DNA of 64,000 nt from the NCBI GenBank assembly GCA_947488605.1, contig CANKZJ010000003.1:248001-312000 (forward strand), in the 5' to 3' direction. The notes under the pieces are model-generated. The model had not been told where the DNA came from. It was given only the letters and a program-made list of their open reading frames with translations, and searched no databases. The translations under genes and the position numbers were made by a program. Below, one piece after another: positions 9,465 to 17,648 of the stretch. The first letter of the stretch is position 1; each line of letters starts with the position of its first letter. The stretch comes from an uncultured Paracoccaceae bacterium. Its GTDB lineage: Bacteria > Pseudomonadota > Alphaproteobacteria > Rhodobacterales > Rhodobacteraceae.

Positions 9465-10208
9465 ATGTCGGCAACGAACACAGTAGACCCCGGTGAAATT
9501 GCCAAGTTCGAGGCAATGGCAGCAGAGTGGTGGGACCTAAAGGGCAAATTCAAGCCGCTGCATATGATGAACCCTGTGCGATTGGATTACATTACCGGCC
9601 AAATCGCAGCTGAATTTGGTCGTGACCTGAGCCAGCCTGAGCCTTTCAAAGGCTTGCGTATCCTTGACATCGGTTGCGGCGGCGGTTTGCTGTGCGAACC
9701 AATGGCACGGCTGGGGGCCAGGATTGTGGGCGCAGATGCGGCAGAGCGGAATATTCCCGTTGCGAAAATCCACGCTGAACAATCAGGTCTGGAAATCGAC
9801 TATCGCCACACCACAGCCGAGGCGATGGCAGAAGCAGGTGAACAATTTGACGCAGTGCTGAATATGGAAGTGGTCGAGCATGTCGCCGACCCGCAAGGGT
9901 ATCTGGACGCGTGCCAGCAGTTGATGAAACCGGGCGGCATTCACATCTGCTCAACCATCAACCGCAACCCCAAGTCATTCGCGATGGCGATTGTGGGTGC
10001 AGAATATGTGATGCGCTGGCTGCCCAAAGGAACGCATGAATGGAACAAGTTCATCACACCAGACGAGCTTTTTGGCCTTATTGAGAAGTCTGGCATGACA
10101 CCGGTGGATCGCAAAGGGTTTGTCTTTAACTTTGCCAAGTTCACTTGGTCGATCTCTGATCGTGATCTGTCGGTGAACTATGTGACGACGGCAACGAAAC
10201 CAGCATAG
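9465..10208 (+). CDS. ubiG: Ubiquinone biosynthesis O-methyltransferase UbiG
   Basis: UbiG (247 aa) carries out both O-methylation steps of ubiquinone synthesis using S-adenosylmethionine. The sequence has [20 protein letters not shown] and [13 protein letters not shown] near the N terminus, typical of UbiG, then motif [30 protein letters not shown] and the C-terminal [13 protein letters not shown] and [16 protein letters not shown] lies eight bases before the ATG at 9465; an ATG two codons earlier is too close to it. It is divergent from the iminopeptidase gene and converges on the MarR gene nine bases after its stop. Confidence 0.96.
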   Translation: MSATNTVDPGEIAKFEAMAAEWWDLKGKFKPLHMMNPVRLDYITGQIAAEFGRDLSQPEPFKGLRILDIGCGGGLLCEPMARLGARIVGADAAERNIPVAKIHAEQSGLEIDYRHTTAEAMAEAGEQFDAVLNMEVVEHVADPQGYLDACQQLMKPGGIHICSTINRNPKSFAMAIVGAEYVMRWLPKGTHEWNKFITPDELFGLIEKSGMTPVDRKGFVFNFAKFTWSISDRDLSVNYVTTATKPA

Positions 10209-10217
10209 GCGTCGCGT

Positions 10218-10661
10218 TTAGTCGACGTCGCTTAACTTCAAACGCATCTCGCGCAACACGGGCAGTACGGCCCTTGCCCGATCTTCGCCGACTTTGCGCA
10301 CGACATCTGCAATCACTGGTGCAATCGCTGCCAAAGCGGCATCGCGCGCGGCTTGGCCAGATGGGCTGATCGAGACCATCTTGCGTCTCGCATCATCCCA
10401 ATCAGGACGCACATGCACCCAACCGGCCCATTCCAACTTATGAAGTGTGTTGGTCATCGCGCCACGCGTCAGATGAAATGTCTTTGCCAATTGTGCAGGT
10501 GACCGTTCAACACCCGCATGCGCGAGGTGGTTGAGAACCGAGAAATGCGATAATTCCATTCCCTTTGGCAGCACGCGCGCGACATTTGCCCGCGCCAGCT
10601 GATCGACGGCAAGAATTTCACTGAACAGTGAAACAGCAAGGTTATTCTCGGATTCGGACAT
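10218..10661 (-). CDS. MarR-family winged-helix transcriptional regulator
   Basis: A 147-residue MarR-type regulator, which typically binds a palindromic operator as a dimer and is released by small ligands or oxidation. The winged helix is visible around HFSVLNHLAHAGVERSPAQLAKTFHLTRGAMTNTLHKLE, followed by the wing VHVRPDWDDARRKMVSISPSGQAA. Its ATG overlaps the stop of the amidase gene (TAATG), so it is the last gene of the comF-grxC-amidase-marR group. The target is unknown; the cotranscribed redox and amidase genes are the first candidates. Confidence 0.9.
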   Translation of the reverse strand: MSESENNLAVSLFSEILAVDQLARANVARVLPKGMELSHFSVLNHLAHAGVERSPAQLAKTFHLTRGAMTNTLHKLEWAGWVHVRPDWDDARRKMVSISPSGQAARDAALAAIAPVIADVVRKVGEDRARAVLPVLREMRLKLSDVD

Positions 10662-11491
10662 TATGGACCTTCAAAAGGGCGATCATGACCGAGCGCCGCA
10701 ATACGTTTGCGGCTTTGTGCCACTGACCCTAGGTCAAGATCAACCAGTGCAATCCCGGGATCGGTTCCCATATCCACCAAAACCTCTCCCCAAGGCGAAA
10801 TCGCCATGGCATGCCCATAAGTTTGGCGGGGCTTGCCTGCTTGGGCGGCATGCGTTCCCGTTTGTGCGGACGCGAGAATGTAGCATCCCGTCTCAATGGC
10901 GCGGGCGCGCAACAATGGCTCCCAATGGGCTGCACCGGTCACGGGGGAAAACGCCGACGGCACCAATAAAACTTCTGCTCCAGCCTGCGCAAGCGCGCGG
11001 TAAAGATACGCAAACCGCACATCATAACAAACGCTTAGGCCAATTTTGGCAAACGGCGTATCGACAACTGCAGCACGGTCACCGGGACGGTACCCTGCGG
11101 ATTCCCGGTACGTCTCTGTTTCCGACACCGCGACATCGAACATATGGATTTTATCGTAACTGGCAGCAATCTGACCCGCTGGATCGATCATGAACGACCG
11201 ATTGGCAAAACGCCCGTCAGGATCATCTGTTTTAAGCGCCAAAGAGCCGATAGACAGCCAAACACCGTGGCGGATAGCTGCCTCTCGCAGACTGGCCAAG
11301 GTTCGATCCTCGCGCTGGTGCTGCAATATTTTTGCCTGATGGGCACGGTCCTGCGAGACACAATTCGTCACTTCGGGTGTCAGGACAAAACCAGCACCCT
11401 GTCCAGCCGCTTGGGCAATGAAATCTGCGGTTTGCCGTAGATTAGCGACCGGATCATCACTTGCATTCAGCTGAAGTAGGGCGGTTTTCAT
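10661..11491 (-). CDS. Carbon-nitrogen hydrolase (nitrilase superfamily, deaminated-glutathione amidase type)
   Basis: A 276-residue amidase. The catalytic triad of the superfamily is visible: Glu in VLTPEVTNC (about residue 40), Lys in SYDKIHMFDV (about 110) and Cys in IGLSVCYDVRFAYLYR (about 150). The sequence resembles Nit1/Nit2-type enzymes that hydrolyse deaminated glutathione as metabolite repair, which fits the position beside a glutaredoxin gene. Substrate assignment is by resemblance. It overlaps grxC by four bases and the MarR gene by one. Confidence 0.93.
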   Translation of the reverse strand: MKTALLQLNASDDPVANLRQTADFIAQAAGQGAGFVLTPEVTNCVSQDRAHQAKILQHQREDRTLASLREAAIRHGVWLSIGSLALKTDDPDGRFANRSFMIDPAGQIAASYDKIHMFDVAVSETETYRESAGYRPGDRAAVVDTPFAKIGLSVCYDVRFAYLYRALAQAGAEVLLVPSAFSPVTGAAHWEPLLRARAIETGCYILASAQTGTHAAQAGKPRQTYGHAMAISPWGEVLVDMGTDPGIALVDLDLGSVAQSRKRIAALGHDRPFEGP

Positions 11492-11745
11492 GCGGCCAGC
11501 AGGGCGTCCAATTTTCCGCCGCGCTCCAATGCCATAAGATCATCACAACCACCCACATGGGCGCCACCAACGAAAATCTGAGGGACAGTGCTGCCGCCTT
11601 TTGCACGCTGAATCATCTCGGCGCGGCGTTCTGGTTGGGCAGAAATATTCACTTCTGCAAAGCTGATCCCTTTAGAGTTCAACAATCGCTTTGCCATATG
11701 GCAAAAGCCACAAGTTGGTTTGGTGTAAATCTCAACAGTTGCCAT
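11488..11745 (-). CDS. grxC: Glutaredoxin 3 (GrxC)
   Basis: An 85-residue dithiol glutaredoxin that reduces disulfides and glutathione mixed disulfides in the cytoplasm. It has the thioredoxin fold pattern with active site KPTCGFCHMAKRLL (CGFC rather than the E. coli CPYC), the cis-proline segment STVPQIFVGG and the glutathione-binding GGCDDLMALE. It lies between comF and the amidase gene on the same strand, overlapping the amidase start by four bases. Confidence 0.96.
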   Translation of the reverse strand: MATVEIYTKPTCGFCHMAKRLLNSKGISFAEVNISAQPERRAEMIQRAKGGSTVPQIFVGGAHVGGCDDLMALERGGKLDALLAA

Positions 11746-11778
11746 AGTCGTGGTCCTTAGATCGGTTTCGACCCTGAT

Positions 11779-12501
11779 CTAGGCATCTTTTACGACTCTT
11801 GCCAGTGTAACAATCGACACATTTGTGGCACCGGCAGCTTTGGCAGCCTCGGTACTTGCCGCCAAGGTGGCCCCCGATGTCATCACGTCATCAACCAAAA
11901 TCACGGACCGCCCCGCAATCCGGTCCACACGTTTCGGGTTTGCCACAATGGCGCCAGACAATTGCGCGAACCGTGCATCCCGACTGTGGCCTTCCAAGGC
12001 ATTTGTCTTTTTGGGACGTAGCAATGCATCGACACAAGCAGGCCAGTCCAAGACTTTTGCCATTTCTTGTGCCAGCAAGGCGGACTGATTGTAACGTCGC
12101 CGGATCAACCGCGCCCAATGCAGCGGAACAGGGACAAGAATAGGATCTGTTCCAGCATAATCTAACATCTTTCGTGCCATCCAACGCGCAGCCGGAGGTG
12201 CCAGATCAGTGCGATCACCATGCTTGAAACTTAACACAAGCTTACGTCCGACACCGGTATAGGCCAGCACGGCACGCCCATGATCCCAGGGGCGCGCGAT
12301 CGTCATGCAGTCATCACAACGGACGACTTCGCCCTGATCTTCGCCCGGAAGCGGCGTCCCGCAAGTGTCGCAAATCAGGCCGCCGATGAACTGCGTTTCG
12401 CGCCAGCATTCGCTGCACAAACCAAAGTCATCGTCGGTTTGGGCATCGCAGGCCACGCATTGCGGTGGATAAATTGCCCGAATGACGCTTTGCAACCGCA
12501 T
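11779..12501 (-). CDS. ComF family phosphoribosyltransferase-like protein
   Basis: A 240-residue ComF-family protein (also called GntX or Com operon F). Three pairs of cysteines in the N-terminal third (CVACDA, CSECW, CDTCG, CDDCM) form the zinc-binding part, and the C-terminal half has the phosphoribosyltransferase PRPP loop VILVDDVMTSGATL. The family is linked to DNA uptake in competent bacteria, but its role in alphaproteobacteria is not established. The ATG has AGGG upstream, and that ribosome binding site lies in the 13-bp gap before the divergent methyltransferase gene. Confidence 0.92.
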   Translation of the reverse strand: MRLQSVIRAIYPPQCVACDAQTDDDFGLCSECWRETQFIGGLICDTCGTPLPGEDQGEVVRCDDCMTIARPWDHGRAVLAYTGVGRKLVLSFKHGDRTDLAPPAARWMARKMLDYAGTDPILVPVPLHWARLIRRRYNQSALLAQEMAKVLDWPACVDALLRPKKTNALEGHSRDARFAQLSGAIVANPKRVDRIAGRSVILVDDVMTSGATLAASTEAAKAAGATNVSIVTLARVVKDA

Positions 12502-12514
12502 GAATGCACCCTAA

Positions 12515-13348
12515 ATGACCGACATGGATATGCCCCAACTTACCGACCGCGCCGCTCTTTCACGCAACCGCGCCCGTGCAGAGCCCAGCGCGCTGTTCTT
12601 GCAAGAGCAAGCCGCCGATGAATTTCAAGAGAGACTGATTGAGGTTAACAGAACCTTTACATCAATCGCGATTGTGACGGGTTTTCCTGATTTTTGGGCA
12701 AAGCGGTATCCGGACGCCACAATAATCGCGGACGATGACACTCTTGATCTTCAACAAGGCAGCTACGACCTCATTCTGCATGCGATGTGTCTGCATTGGG
12801 CGAATGATCCGGTGGGGCAGTTGGTGCAGACACGCCATGCGCTGAAACCCGATGGGTTATTGCTTTGTGCGCTGCTCGGTGGGCAAACATTGCATGAGTT
12901 GCGCGCATCCTTGGCCGAAGCAGAGGCGGTCGTCGCGGGCGGCTTGTCCCCGCGGATTGCACCGATGGGTGAAATTCGCGATCTTGGTGCGCTGCTGCAG
13001 CGGGCAGGATTTGCTCTACCGGTGGCCGATAGTGCGCCACTGACTGCAAGTTATGCCAATGCCTTTCATCTTATGCATGACCTGCGCAAGATGGGTGAAA
13101 ACAACGCGTTGAACCACCGTATCAAACACGCGACGCAGCGCAATATTCTGACCGAGGCCGCATGTATCTATGCGGACAATTTCCGCAACGCAGAGAATCG
13201 GGTAGATGCCACTTTTGAAATCATAATGCTGACCGGATGGGCACCCGCCGAAAGCCAACCACAGCCTTTGCGCCCCGGTAGCGCAAAATCACGGCTGGCA
13301 GATGCACTAAACACGCAAGAATTGCCTTTAGATAGGTCCAAGGATTGA
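12515..13348 (+). CDS. SAM-dependent methyltransferase-like protein, NDUFAF5/BioC type
   Basis: A 277-residue class I methyltransferase-like protein. The middle part (YDLILHAMCLHWANDPVGQ, ALKPDGLLLCALLGGQTLHELR) and the C-terminal FHLMHDLRKMGENNALN resemble NDUFAF5, the complex I assembly methyltransferase, and BioC. The glycine-rich SAM-binding motif I is not evident: the expected place reads AIVTGFPDFWAKRYPDATI, without a GxGxG pattern. It may therefore be a divergent or non-catalytic member. No clear ribosome binding site precedes the ATG at 12515 (in-frame ATGs also at 12524 and 12530), and the divergent comF start is only 13 bp away. Confidence 0.82.
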   Translation: MTDMDMPQLTDRAALSRNRARAEPSALFLQEQAADEFQERLIEVNRTFTSIAIVTGFPDFWAKRYPDATIIADDDTLDLQQGSYDLILHAMCLHWANDPVGQLVQTRHALKPDGLLLCALLGGQTLHELRASLAEAEAVVAGGLSPRIAPMGEIRDLGALLQRAGFALPVADSAPLTASYANAFHLMHDLRKMGENNALNHRIKHATQRNILTEAACIYADNFRNAENRVDATFEIIMLTGWAPAESQPQPLRPGSAKSRLADALNTQELPLDRSKD

Positions 13349-13406
13349 CGTGGCGCGTATCCCATTTAACTACCACAGAAATAACGGTACCTAAGGGGCA
13401 ATGAAA

Positions 13407-14486
13407 ATGTTCGATGCACAAAGCCAGGCCGAAGAGCGCCCAGCGACATGCCCGATGCATGCGCAACCCGATCACCCGGCAATGAAACCGGCGCGTGTTG
13501 GTATTCTCGTGGCAAACCTTGGTACTCCTGACGGTACCGACTATTGGTCGATGCGGCGGTATCTGAACGAATTCCTGTCAGACAAACGCGTCGTCGATTA
13601 CTCTGCCTGGATTTGGCAGCCGCTTTTGCAGCTGATTATCCTGACCAAACGCCCATTTTCATCTGGTGCGGCATACCGGTCCATCTGGAACGAAGAAGAC
13701 GATGAAAGCCCGCTTCTGACAATTACGAAAAAGCAGACGGCTGCGATCAAGAAGCAAATGGTCGATCGTTACGGCGATGACGTGCGTGTTGATTTCTGTA
13801 TGCGTTACGGCAACCCGTCCACAAAATCCAAAGTGCGTGAAATGGTCGAAGACGGGTGCACGAAGATCTTGTTCTTCCCGCTATATCCGCACTACGCCGG
13901 TGCCACGTCGGCAACCGCAAATGATCAGTTTTTCCGCGCGCTCATGGAAGAAAAATGGCAACCGACAGCACGCATCGTCGATCCGTATTTTAGTGAACCC
14001 GCTTACATCGAAGCGTTGGCGCAATCTATCGAACGGGCATATGAAGCAGCCGAGACAAAGCCAGAAAAGCTGGTTTGCTCGTATCATGGTGTTCCAGAGC
14101 GTTACTTGCGCGAAGGTGATCCATATCATTGCCAATGCCAGAAAACGACGCGCCTGTTGAAGGAACGCCTTGGCTGGGACGACACACAGATCGTCACGAC
14201 TTTCCAATCGCTTTTCGGACCCGAAGAATGGCTCAAGCCATACACCGTAGACGAAGTGGCACGGCTTGCTAAAGAAGAAGGCGTCAAGAACATCGCTATT
14301 TGCGCGCCTGCGTTTTCGGCGGACTGTATCGAGACGCTGGAAGAAATTAATGAAGAGATCAAAGAAAGCTTCGAAGAAGCGGGTGGTGATCAATTCACCT
14401 ATATTCCATGCTTGAATGATGACCCTGCGCATATCGATGCGCTGTCTGGGGTGATTGAGAAAAACCTGAAGGGTTGGTTGGGCTAG
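13407..14486 (+). CDS. hemH: Ferrochelatase
   Basis: HemH (359 aa) inserts ferrous iron into protoporphyrin IX in the last step of haem synthesis. Family motifs are VGILVANLGTPDGTDYWSMRRYL, FLSDKRVVDYS, the catalytic-histidine region LFFPLYPHYAGATSATA, the SYHGVPERYLREGDPY segment, and the conserved glutamate in CAPAFSADCIETLEEI. AAGGGG at 13393 sits eight bases before the ATG at 13407 but only two before an ATG at 13401, so I prefer the former. Other haem genes in the window are hemW and hemJ, at distant loci. A small DUF6522-like gene follows after 30 bp on the same strand. Confidence 0.97.
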   Translation: MFDAQSQAEERPATCPMHAQPDHPAMKPARVGILVANLGTPDGTDYWSMRRYLNEFLSDKRVVDYSAWIWQPLLQLIILTKRPFSSGAAYRSIWNEEDDESPLLTITKKQTAAIKKQMVDRYGDDVRVDFCMRYGNPSTKSKVREMVEDGCTKILFFPLYPHYAGATSATANDQFFRALMEEKWQPTARIVDPYFSEPAYIEALAQSIERAYEAAETKPEKLVCSYHGVPERYLREGDPYHCQCQKTTRLLKERLGWDDTQIVTTFQSLFGPEEWLKPYTVDEVARLAKEEGVKNIAICAPAFSADCIETLEEINEEIKESFEEAGGDQFTYIPCLNDDPAHIDALSGVIEKNLKGWLG

Positions 14487-14516
14487 CAAATCCTTCGCAA
14501 ACAGGGTGACGCCGCA

Positions 14517-14768
14517 ATGAAAGTCAACATGACGACTGACGGAGCGATGATTGACGCAGAAGATCTTGGCCCGTTGTTGGGTCTAGCGCCTGCGCAAGTA
14601 CCCGAAAAGATGCGATCAGGCGAAATCACCAGTCAGTCAGAACAAGGTGTGGATGAACATGCCGGGACGATTCGGTTGACGTTCTGGCATGCAGATCGAC
14701 GGGTTCGTATTGTTTGTGATGACAATGGCAATGTTTTGAAGACAAGTCGCAGTGTGACGCGCCGTTAA
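14517..14768 (+). CDS. Small DUF6522-like protein
   Basis: An 83-residue acidic protein with the pattern IDAEDLGPLLGLAPAQVPEKMRSGEITS followed by a strand-rich half ending RRVRIVCDDNGNVLK. I recognise it as resembling the DUF6522 family, which is common in Rhodobacteraceae; no function is known. It has no signal peptide or membrane segment. It follows hemH by 30 bp and may be cotranscribed with it. Confidence 0.7.
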   Translation: MKVNMTTDGAMIDAEDLGPLLGLAPAQVPEKMRSGEITSQSEQGVDEHAGTIRLTFWHADRRVRIVCDDNGNVLKTSRSVTRR

Positions 14769-14812
14769 TTAACATTCAATTCATCTATTGTTGTTGGCGA
14801 ATTACCCTTAGG

Positions 14813-14828
14813 TTAACTATTGATTAAC
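14813..14828. promoter_or_regulatory. Candidate CtrA binding site upstream of the kinase gene
   Basis: The sequence TTAACTATTGATTAAC is an exact match to the full CtrA consensus TTAA-N7-TTAA(C). It lies in the 219-bp AT-rich gap before the protein kinase gene, about 160 bp upstream of its start. CtrA is the alphaproteobacterial response regulator that in Rhodobacteraceae controls motility, gene transfer agents and other cell-state genes. Binding is inferred from the sequence only. Confidence 0.55.
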
Positions 14829-14987
14829 AAAATGGGGCGAAACCTCTGTAAAACTTAGGAAAAACACAATTTTCACTTGGAAATTCTGCAAATTGCCTCA
14901 ATAGAAACATAATCTTGGATAAACTCGTCAATGGTGAAATGTATCTTGTATAGAGCGCGTAATGTTTAGCGCGACGGTTGGTGAAAA

Positions 14988-16265
14988 ATGACGACGGCGA
15001 CTCAAGCTGGTTTTGACGGCGATGATGAAGAGCGTAACGACGCGCTCCCTGACAACACTAAACTCCTTGGCGATCAGTTCACAATTGACCGAGCGCTAAG
15101 CAATGGTGGATTCGGGATCACTTATCTCGCGAAAGACAATTACCTCGATCGCGATGTTGTCATCAAAGAATGCTACCCCGAAGTATTTTGCCAACGTGTC
15201 GGTAAAAACGTCATTGTTCGGTCTTCACAGCACCAAGATAAGTTCCGCAGCATTGTAGAAATGTTCATGCGTGAGGCACGAAGCATCGCCAAGATGCGGC
15301 ACCCCAACATTGTTGGCGTCCACCGCATTTTTGAAGACAATCAAACAGCTTATATGGTGCTCGACCTTATTCAAGGACGTGACCTGCTTGGCGTGATCAA
15401 CGACGAGCAAGAGAACTTGCCGGCTGATCAGGTGAAGGAAATCCTGATCAAGGTTCTAGACGCCGTAGACTTGGTTCACCAGAATGACCTGCTGCACCGT
15501 GATATCTCGCCCGACAACATACTGTTGGACAAATGGGGCACGCCTGTCTTGATCGACTTTGGTGCGGCGCGCGAAGAGGCTAGCCAACAAACACGGGCTA
15601 TCTCGGCGGTGCTGATCGTAAAAGACGGTTATTCGCCACAAGAATTCTACTTTGCCGGCGGTAAACAGGGCCCTAGCAGTGACATTTATGCGCTGGGCGC
15701 AACCTTCTATCACCTTATCAGTGGTGAGGCGCCGCCAAACAGCCAAACGCGTATGGCGGAATTTGCCAGCAAGAACCCCGACCCGTGTGAACCGCTCGCT
15801 GGGCGGTTCCCGGAATATGACATGACCTTTCTTCAAACCATCGACAAAGCGATGCAGATCCTGCCAAGGGAACGGATTCAATCCGCTTCTGCTTGGCTAA
15901 GCATCATCAATAAAGAAGGTGAGCGCGTCAAACCGCTGCGCATGCGCAAAACCGGTGATTTGGGTAAGACGCTGACGCGTTTGGTCAGTGAAACAAATGA
16001 ATATGTGCTCAATTCAGAACCACGCGATCCTAAAAGGGCACCGCCCAAGCAGCTCCGGCCTGAAGAGGCCGTTGGCCCGCAACCGGCATGGATTGATGAG
16101 TTTAACCGCGAAACCTCTGAAGTGCATCTGCGCAAGGGCGAAGATGAGAAGGTTGCGGCCGCAGCAGCAGAAGCAGAAGCAGCGCGCATTGCAGCACTCA
16201 AGGCTGAGGCCCAGCGCCGCGCACGTCCTTGGCCCTTTAGCCTTTTTGGCCGCCGCCCACGCTAA
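14988..16265 (+). CDS. Hanks-type serine/threonine protein kinase
   Basis: A 425-residue protein whose first ~280 residues are a complete eukaryotic-like kinase domain. The glycine loop is NGGFGITYLAKD (about residue 38), the ATP lysine is in DVVIKECYP, the C-helix glutamate in FMREARSIAKM, the catalytic loop is HRDISPDNILL, the metal-binding motif IDFGAAR, and the activation segment ends YSPQEFY where many kinases have APE. All catalytic residues appear present. The tail is an alanine/glutamate-rich predicted coiled coil (about 385-410) ending in a basic FGRRPR. No membrane segment is seen, so it is probably cytosolic. No phosphatase, FHA protein or secretion gene is adjacent. The 219-bp upstream gap holds a CtrA-type site. 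Confidence 0.93.
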   Translation: MTTATQAGFDGDDEERNDALPDNTKLLGDQFTIDRALSNGGFGITYLAKDNYLDRDVVIKECYPEVFCQRVGKNVIVRSSQHQDKFRSIVEMFMREARSIAKMRHPNIVGVHRIFEDNQTAYMVLDLIQGRDLLGVINDEQENLPADQVKEILIKVLDAVDLVHQNDLLHRDISPDNILLDKWGTPVLIDFGAAREEASQQTRAISAVLIVKDGYSPQEFYFAGGKQGPSSDIYALGATFYHLISGEAPPNSQTRMAEFASKNPDPCEPLAGRFPEYDMTFLQTIDKAMQILPRERIQSASAWLSIINKEGERVKPLRMRKTGDLGKTLTRLVSETNEYVLNSEPRDPKRAPPKQLRPEEAVGPQPAWIDEFNRETSEVHLRKGEDEKVAAAAAEAEAARIAALKAEAQRRARPWPFSLFGRRPR

Positions 16266-16288
16266 CTAGGCAAAAACAGACTGACAAA

Positions 16289-16325
16289 TGAAAAACAGCG
16301 CCCAAATCGGGACGCTGTTTTTTTT
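16289..16325. terminator. Bidirectional terminator between the kinase and L,D-transpeptidase genes
   Basis: An 8-bp stem AAACAGCG/CGCTGTTT (16293-16300 and 16313-16320) contains an inner CCC/GGG extension. It is followed by nine T on the plus strand and preceded by a run of A that gives T on the minus strand. The kinase gene stops 23 bp to the left and the minus-strand transpeptidase gene stops 21 bp to the right, so it can serve both. Confidence 0.9.
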
Positions 16326-16345
16326 CATAGCAATCTGCATGAACG

Positions 16346-16927
16346 TCAAATCAACAAAACCTGCGTTCCAACCTTCGTCAGATTATACAGCTCTGCGATC
16401 TGCTCGTTATAGAGACCAATACAGCCGTTCGATGACCGGCGACCGATCTTGCGCGTGTCATGCGTCCCGTGAATCCGGTAAAATTTCCACGTCAGGTGCA
16501 GTGCGTGTGTCCCCATCGGGTTATCAGGGCCGGGGCCGATAAACTCTGGCCACTCGGGGTTGCGAATACGCATTGCCGGTGTCGGGGCCCAACTTGGACC
16601 TTCAACTTTCCGCGTGATTTCGGTGCGACCAGTACGGGTGAGATCCTCTGAAAGAGGCACACTTGTTGGGAACAGTTTGTAAATCGATTGATCCTCAGAC
16701 CAAAAATGCAGTGCGCGTGACTGAATATCCACAAGAACCGCACCATTGCGCAGGTTCGAGAAATAAGGCTGCCAGTCCAGCGACCGAAAGCTTGCAATGT
16801 TACGCGCAACACCAGACGAGATATCGCTTTCGATCTCGGTTGTGTTTGCGTTCTGCGCAACGGCACCTGTCCCTATCATAGCAGCTGACGCGGCCAAAAA
16901 CCCGCGGCGCGATAGATCGTTTGTCAT
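16346..16927 (-). CDS. L,D-transpeptidase (YkuD domain) with twin-arginine leader
   Basis: A 193-residue YkuD-type L,D-transpeptidase, which makes 3-3 peptidoglycan crosslinks or attaches proteins to peptidoglycan in the periplasm. The leader reads LSRRGFLAASAAMIGTGAVAQ, a twin-arginine signal with an AxA-like cleavage site. The catalytic motif is at the C terminus: histidine in YRIHGTHD and cysteine in GRRSSNGCIGLYN. AAGGAG lies six bases before the ATG at 16927, which decides the start against a longer frame to 17002. It converges on the kinase gene and is divergent from the CAP gene. Confidence 0.93.
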   Translation of the reverse strand: MTNDLSRRGFLAASAAMIGTGAVAQNANTTEIESDISSGVARNIASFRSLDWQPYFSNLRNGAVLVDIQSRALHFWSEDQSIYKLFPTSVPLSEDLTRTGRTEITRKVEGPSWAPTPAMRIRNPEWPEFIGPGPDNPMGTHALHLTWKFYRIHGTHDTRKIGRRSSNGCIGLYNEQIAELYNLTKVGTQVLLI

Positions 16928-17096
16928 TGCAGTCTCCTTTGAGGGGCACGTAGTATCGGTACTTCTTTTAGTCTGAATGGCATCGTGCCGCAATTCAAAC
17001 AAATGTCATCCTTAAGCGTAGTTTTGCATGTGGGTTTGAAGTGTCACGCCAATCCCGTTAAGCAGTGATGACGCAAGAAAAAGGGCGAGTATCGGA

Positions 17097-17648
17097 ATGT
17101 TACGACGCGAGTTGATTTTAGGGTTTGCAGCAGTTGGACTAACGGCATGTAGTTCCGGAGGCAATCGGCCGCTTGGTCCAGATGGTCTACCACTGCCTGC
17201 GGCATACGTGATCCGACCCGGTGACGAGGCCGCGATCCAATTTCGTATGCTCGATAGCGTGAACGCACTACGCCAAACAGCCGGAGTACCTTTGGTTAAT
17301 CTCGATGCTGCACTGACAGCAGCGGCAGCGACCCATTCACGCGACATGGCAGTCCAGAACCGTCCTTGGCTGTTTGGATCAGACGGATCAAGCCCACTTG
17401 AACGGGCCCGCCGTGTTGGGTTTGCTGGTCGTGTTCTGGGCGAAAATATCTCGGAATCGTTCGAATCCGAGTTGCAGACACTGGCAGCATGGATGGCACA
17501 GGAAGATACGCGCGCTGTTATCCTTGACCCTAACGCAAGGTTCATGGGTTTTTCCTGGTTTCAGGAAGACTCAAACAAGCTTTGGTGGACATTGAACATG
17601 GGTAGCGATCCAACGCTAAGCCAACCAATTATCGGTCAGGCATTCTAA
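17097..17648 (+). CDS. CAP-domain (SCP/PR-1 type) lipoprotein
   Basis: A 183-residue secreted protein with a lipoprotein signal: two arginines (MLRREL), a hydrophobic stretch and lipobox GLTAC at about residue 18. The mature part is a CAP/SCP domain, recognised by LDSVNALRQTAGVPLVNLDAAL, the histidine in AATHSRDMA, the GENISES motif and the tryptophan-rich C-terminal strand. CAP proteins are extracytoplasmic and in some bacteria associate with cell-wall or lipid turnover; the role here is unknown. It is flanked by two L,D-transpeptidase genes, and its stop overlaps that of the next one by four bases. Confidence 0.88.
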   Translation: MLRRELILGFAAVGLTACSSGGNRPLGPDGLPLPAAYVIRPGDEAAIQFRMLDSVNALRQTAGVPLVNLDAALTAAAATHSRDMAVQNRPWLFGSDGSSPLERARRVGFAGRVLGENISESFESELQTLAAWMAQEDTRAVILDPNARFMGFSWFQEDSNKLWWTLNMGSDPTLSQPIIGQAF

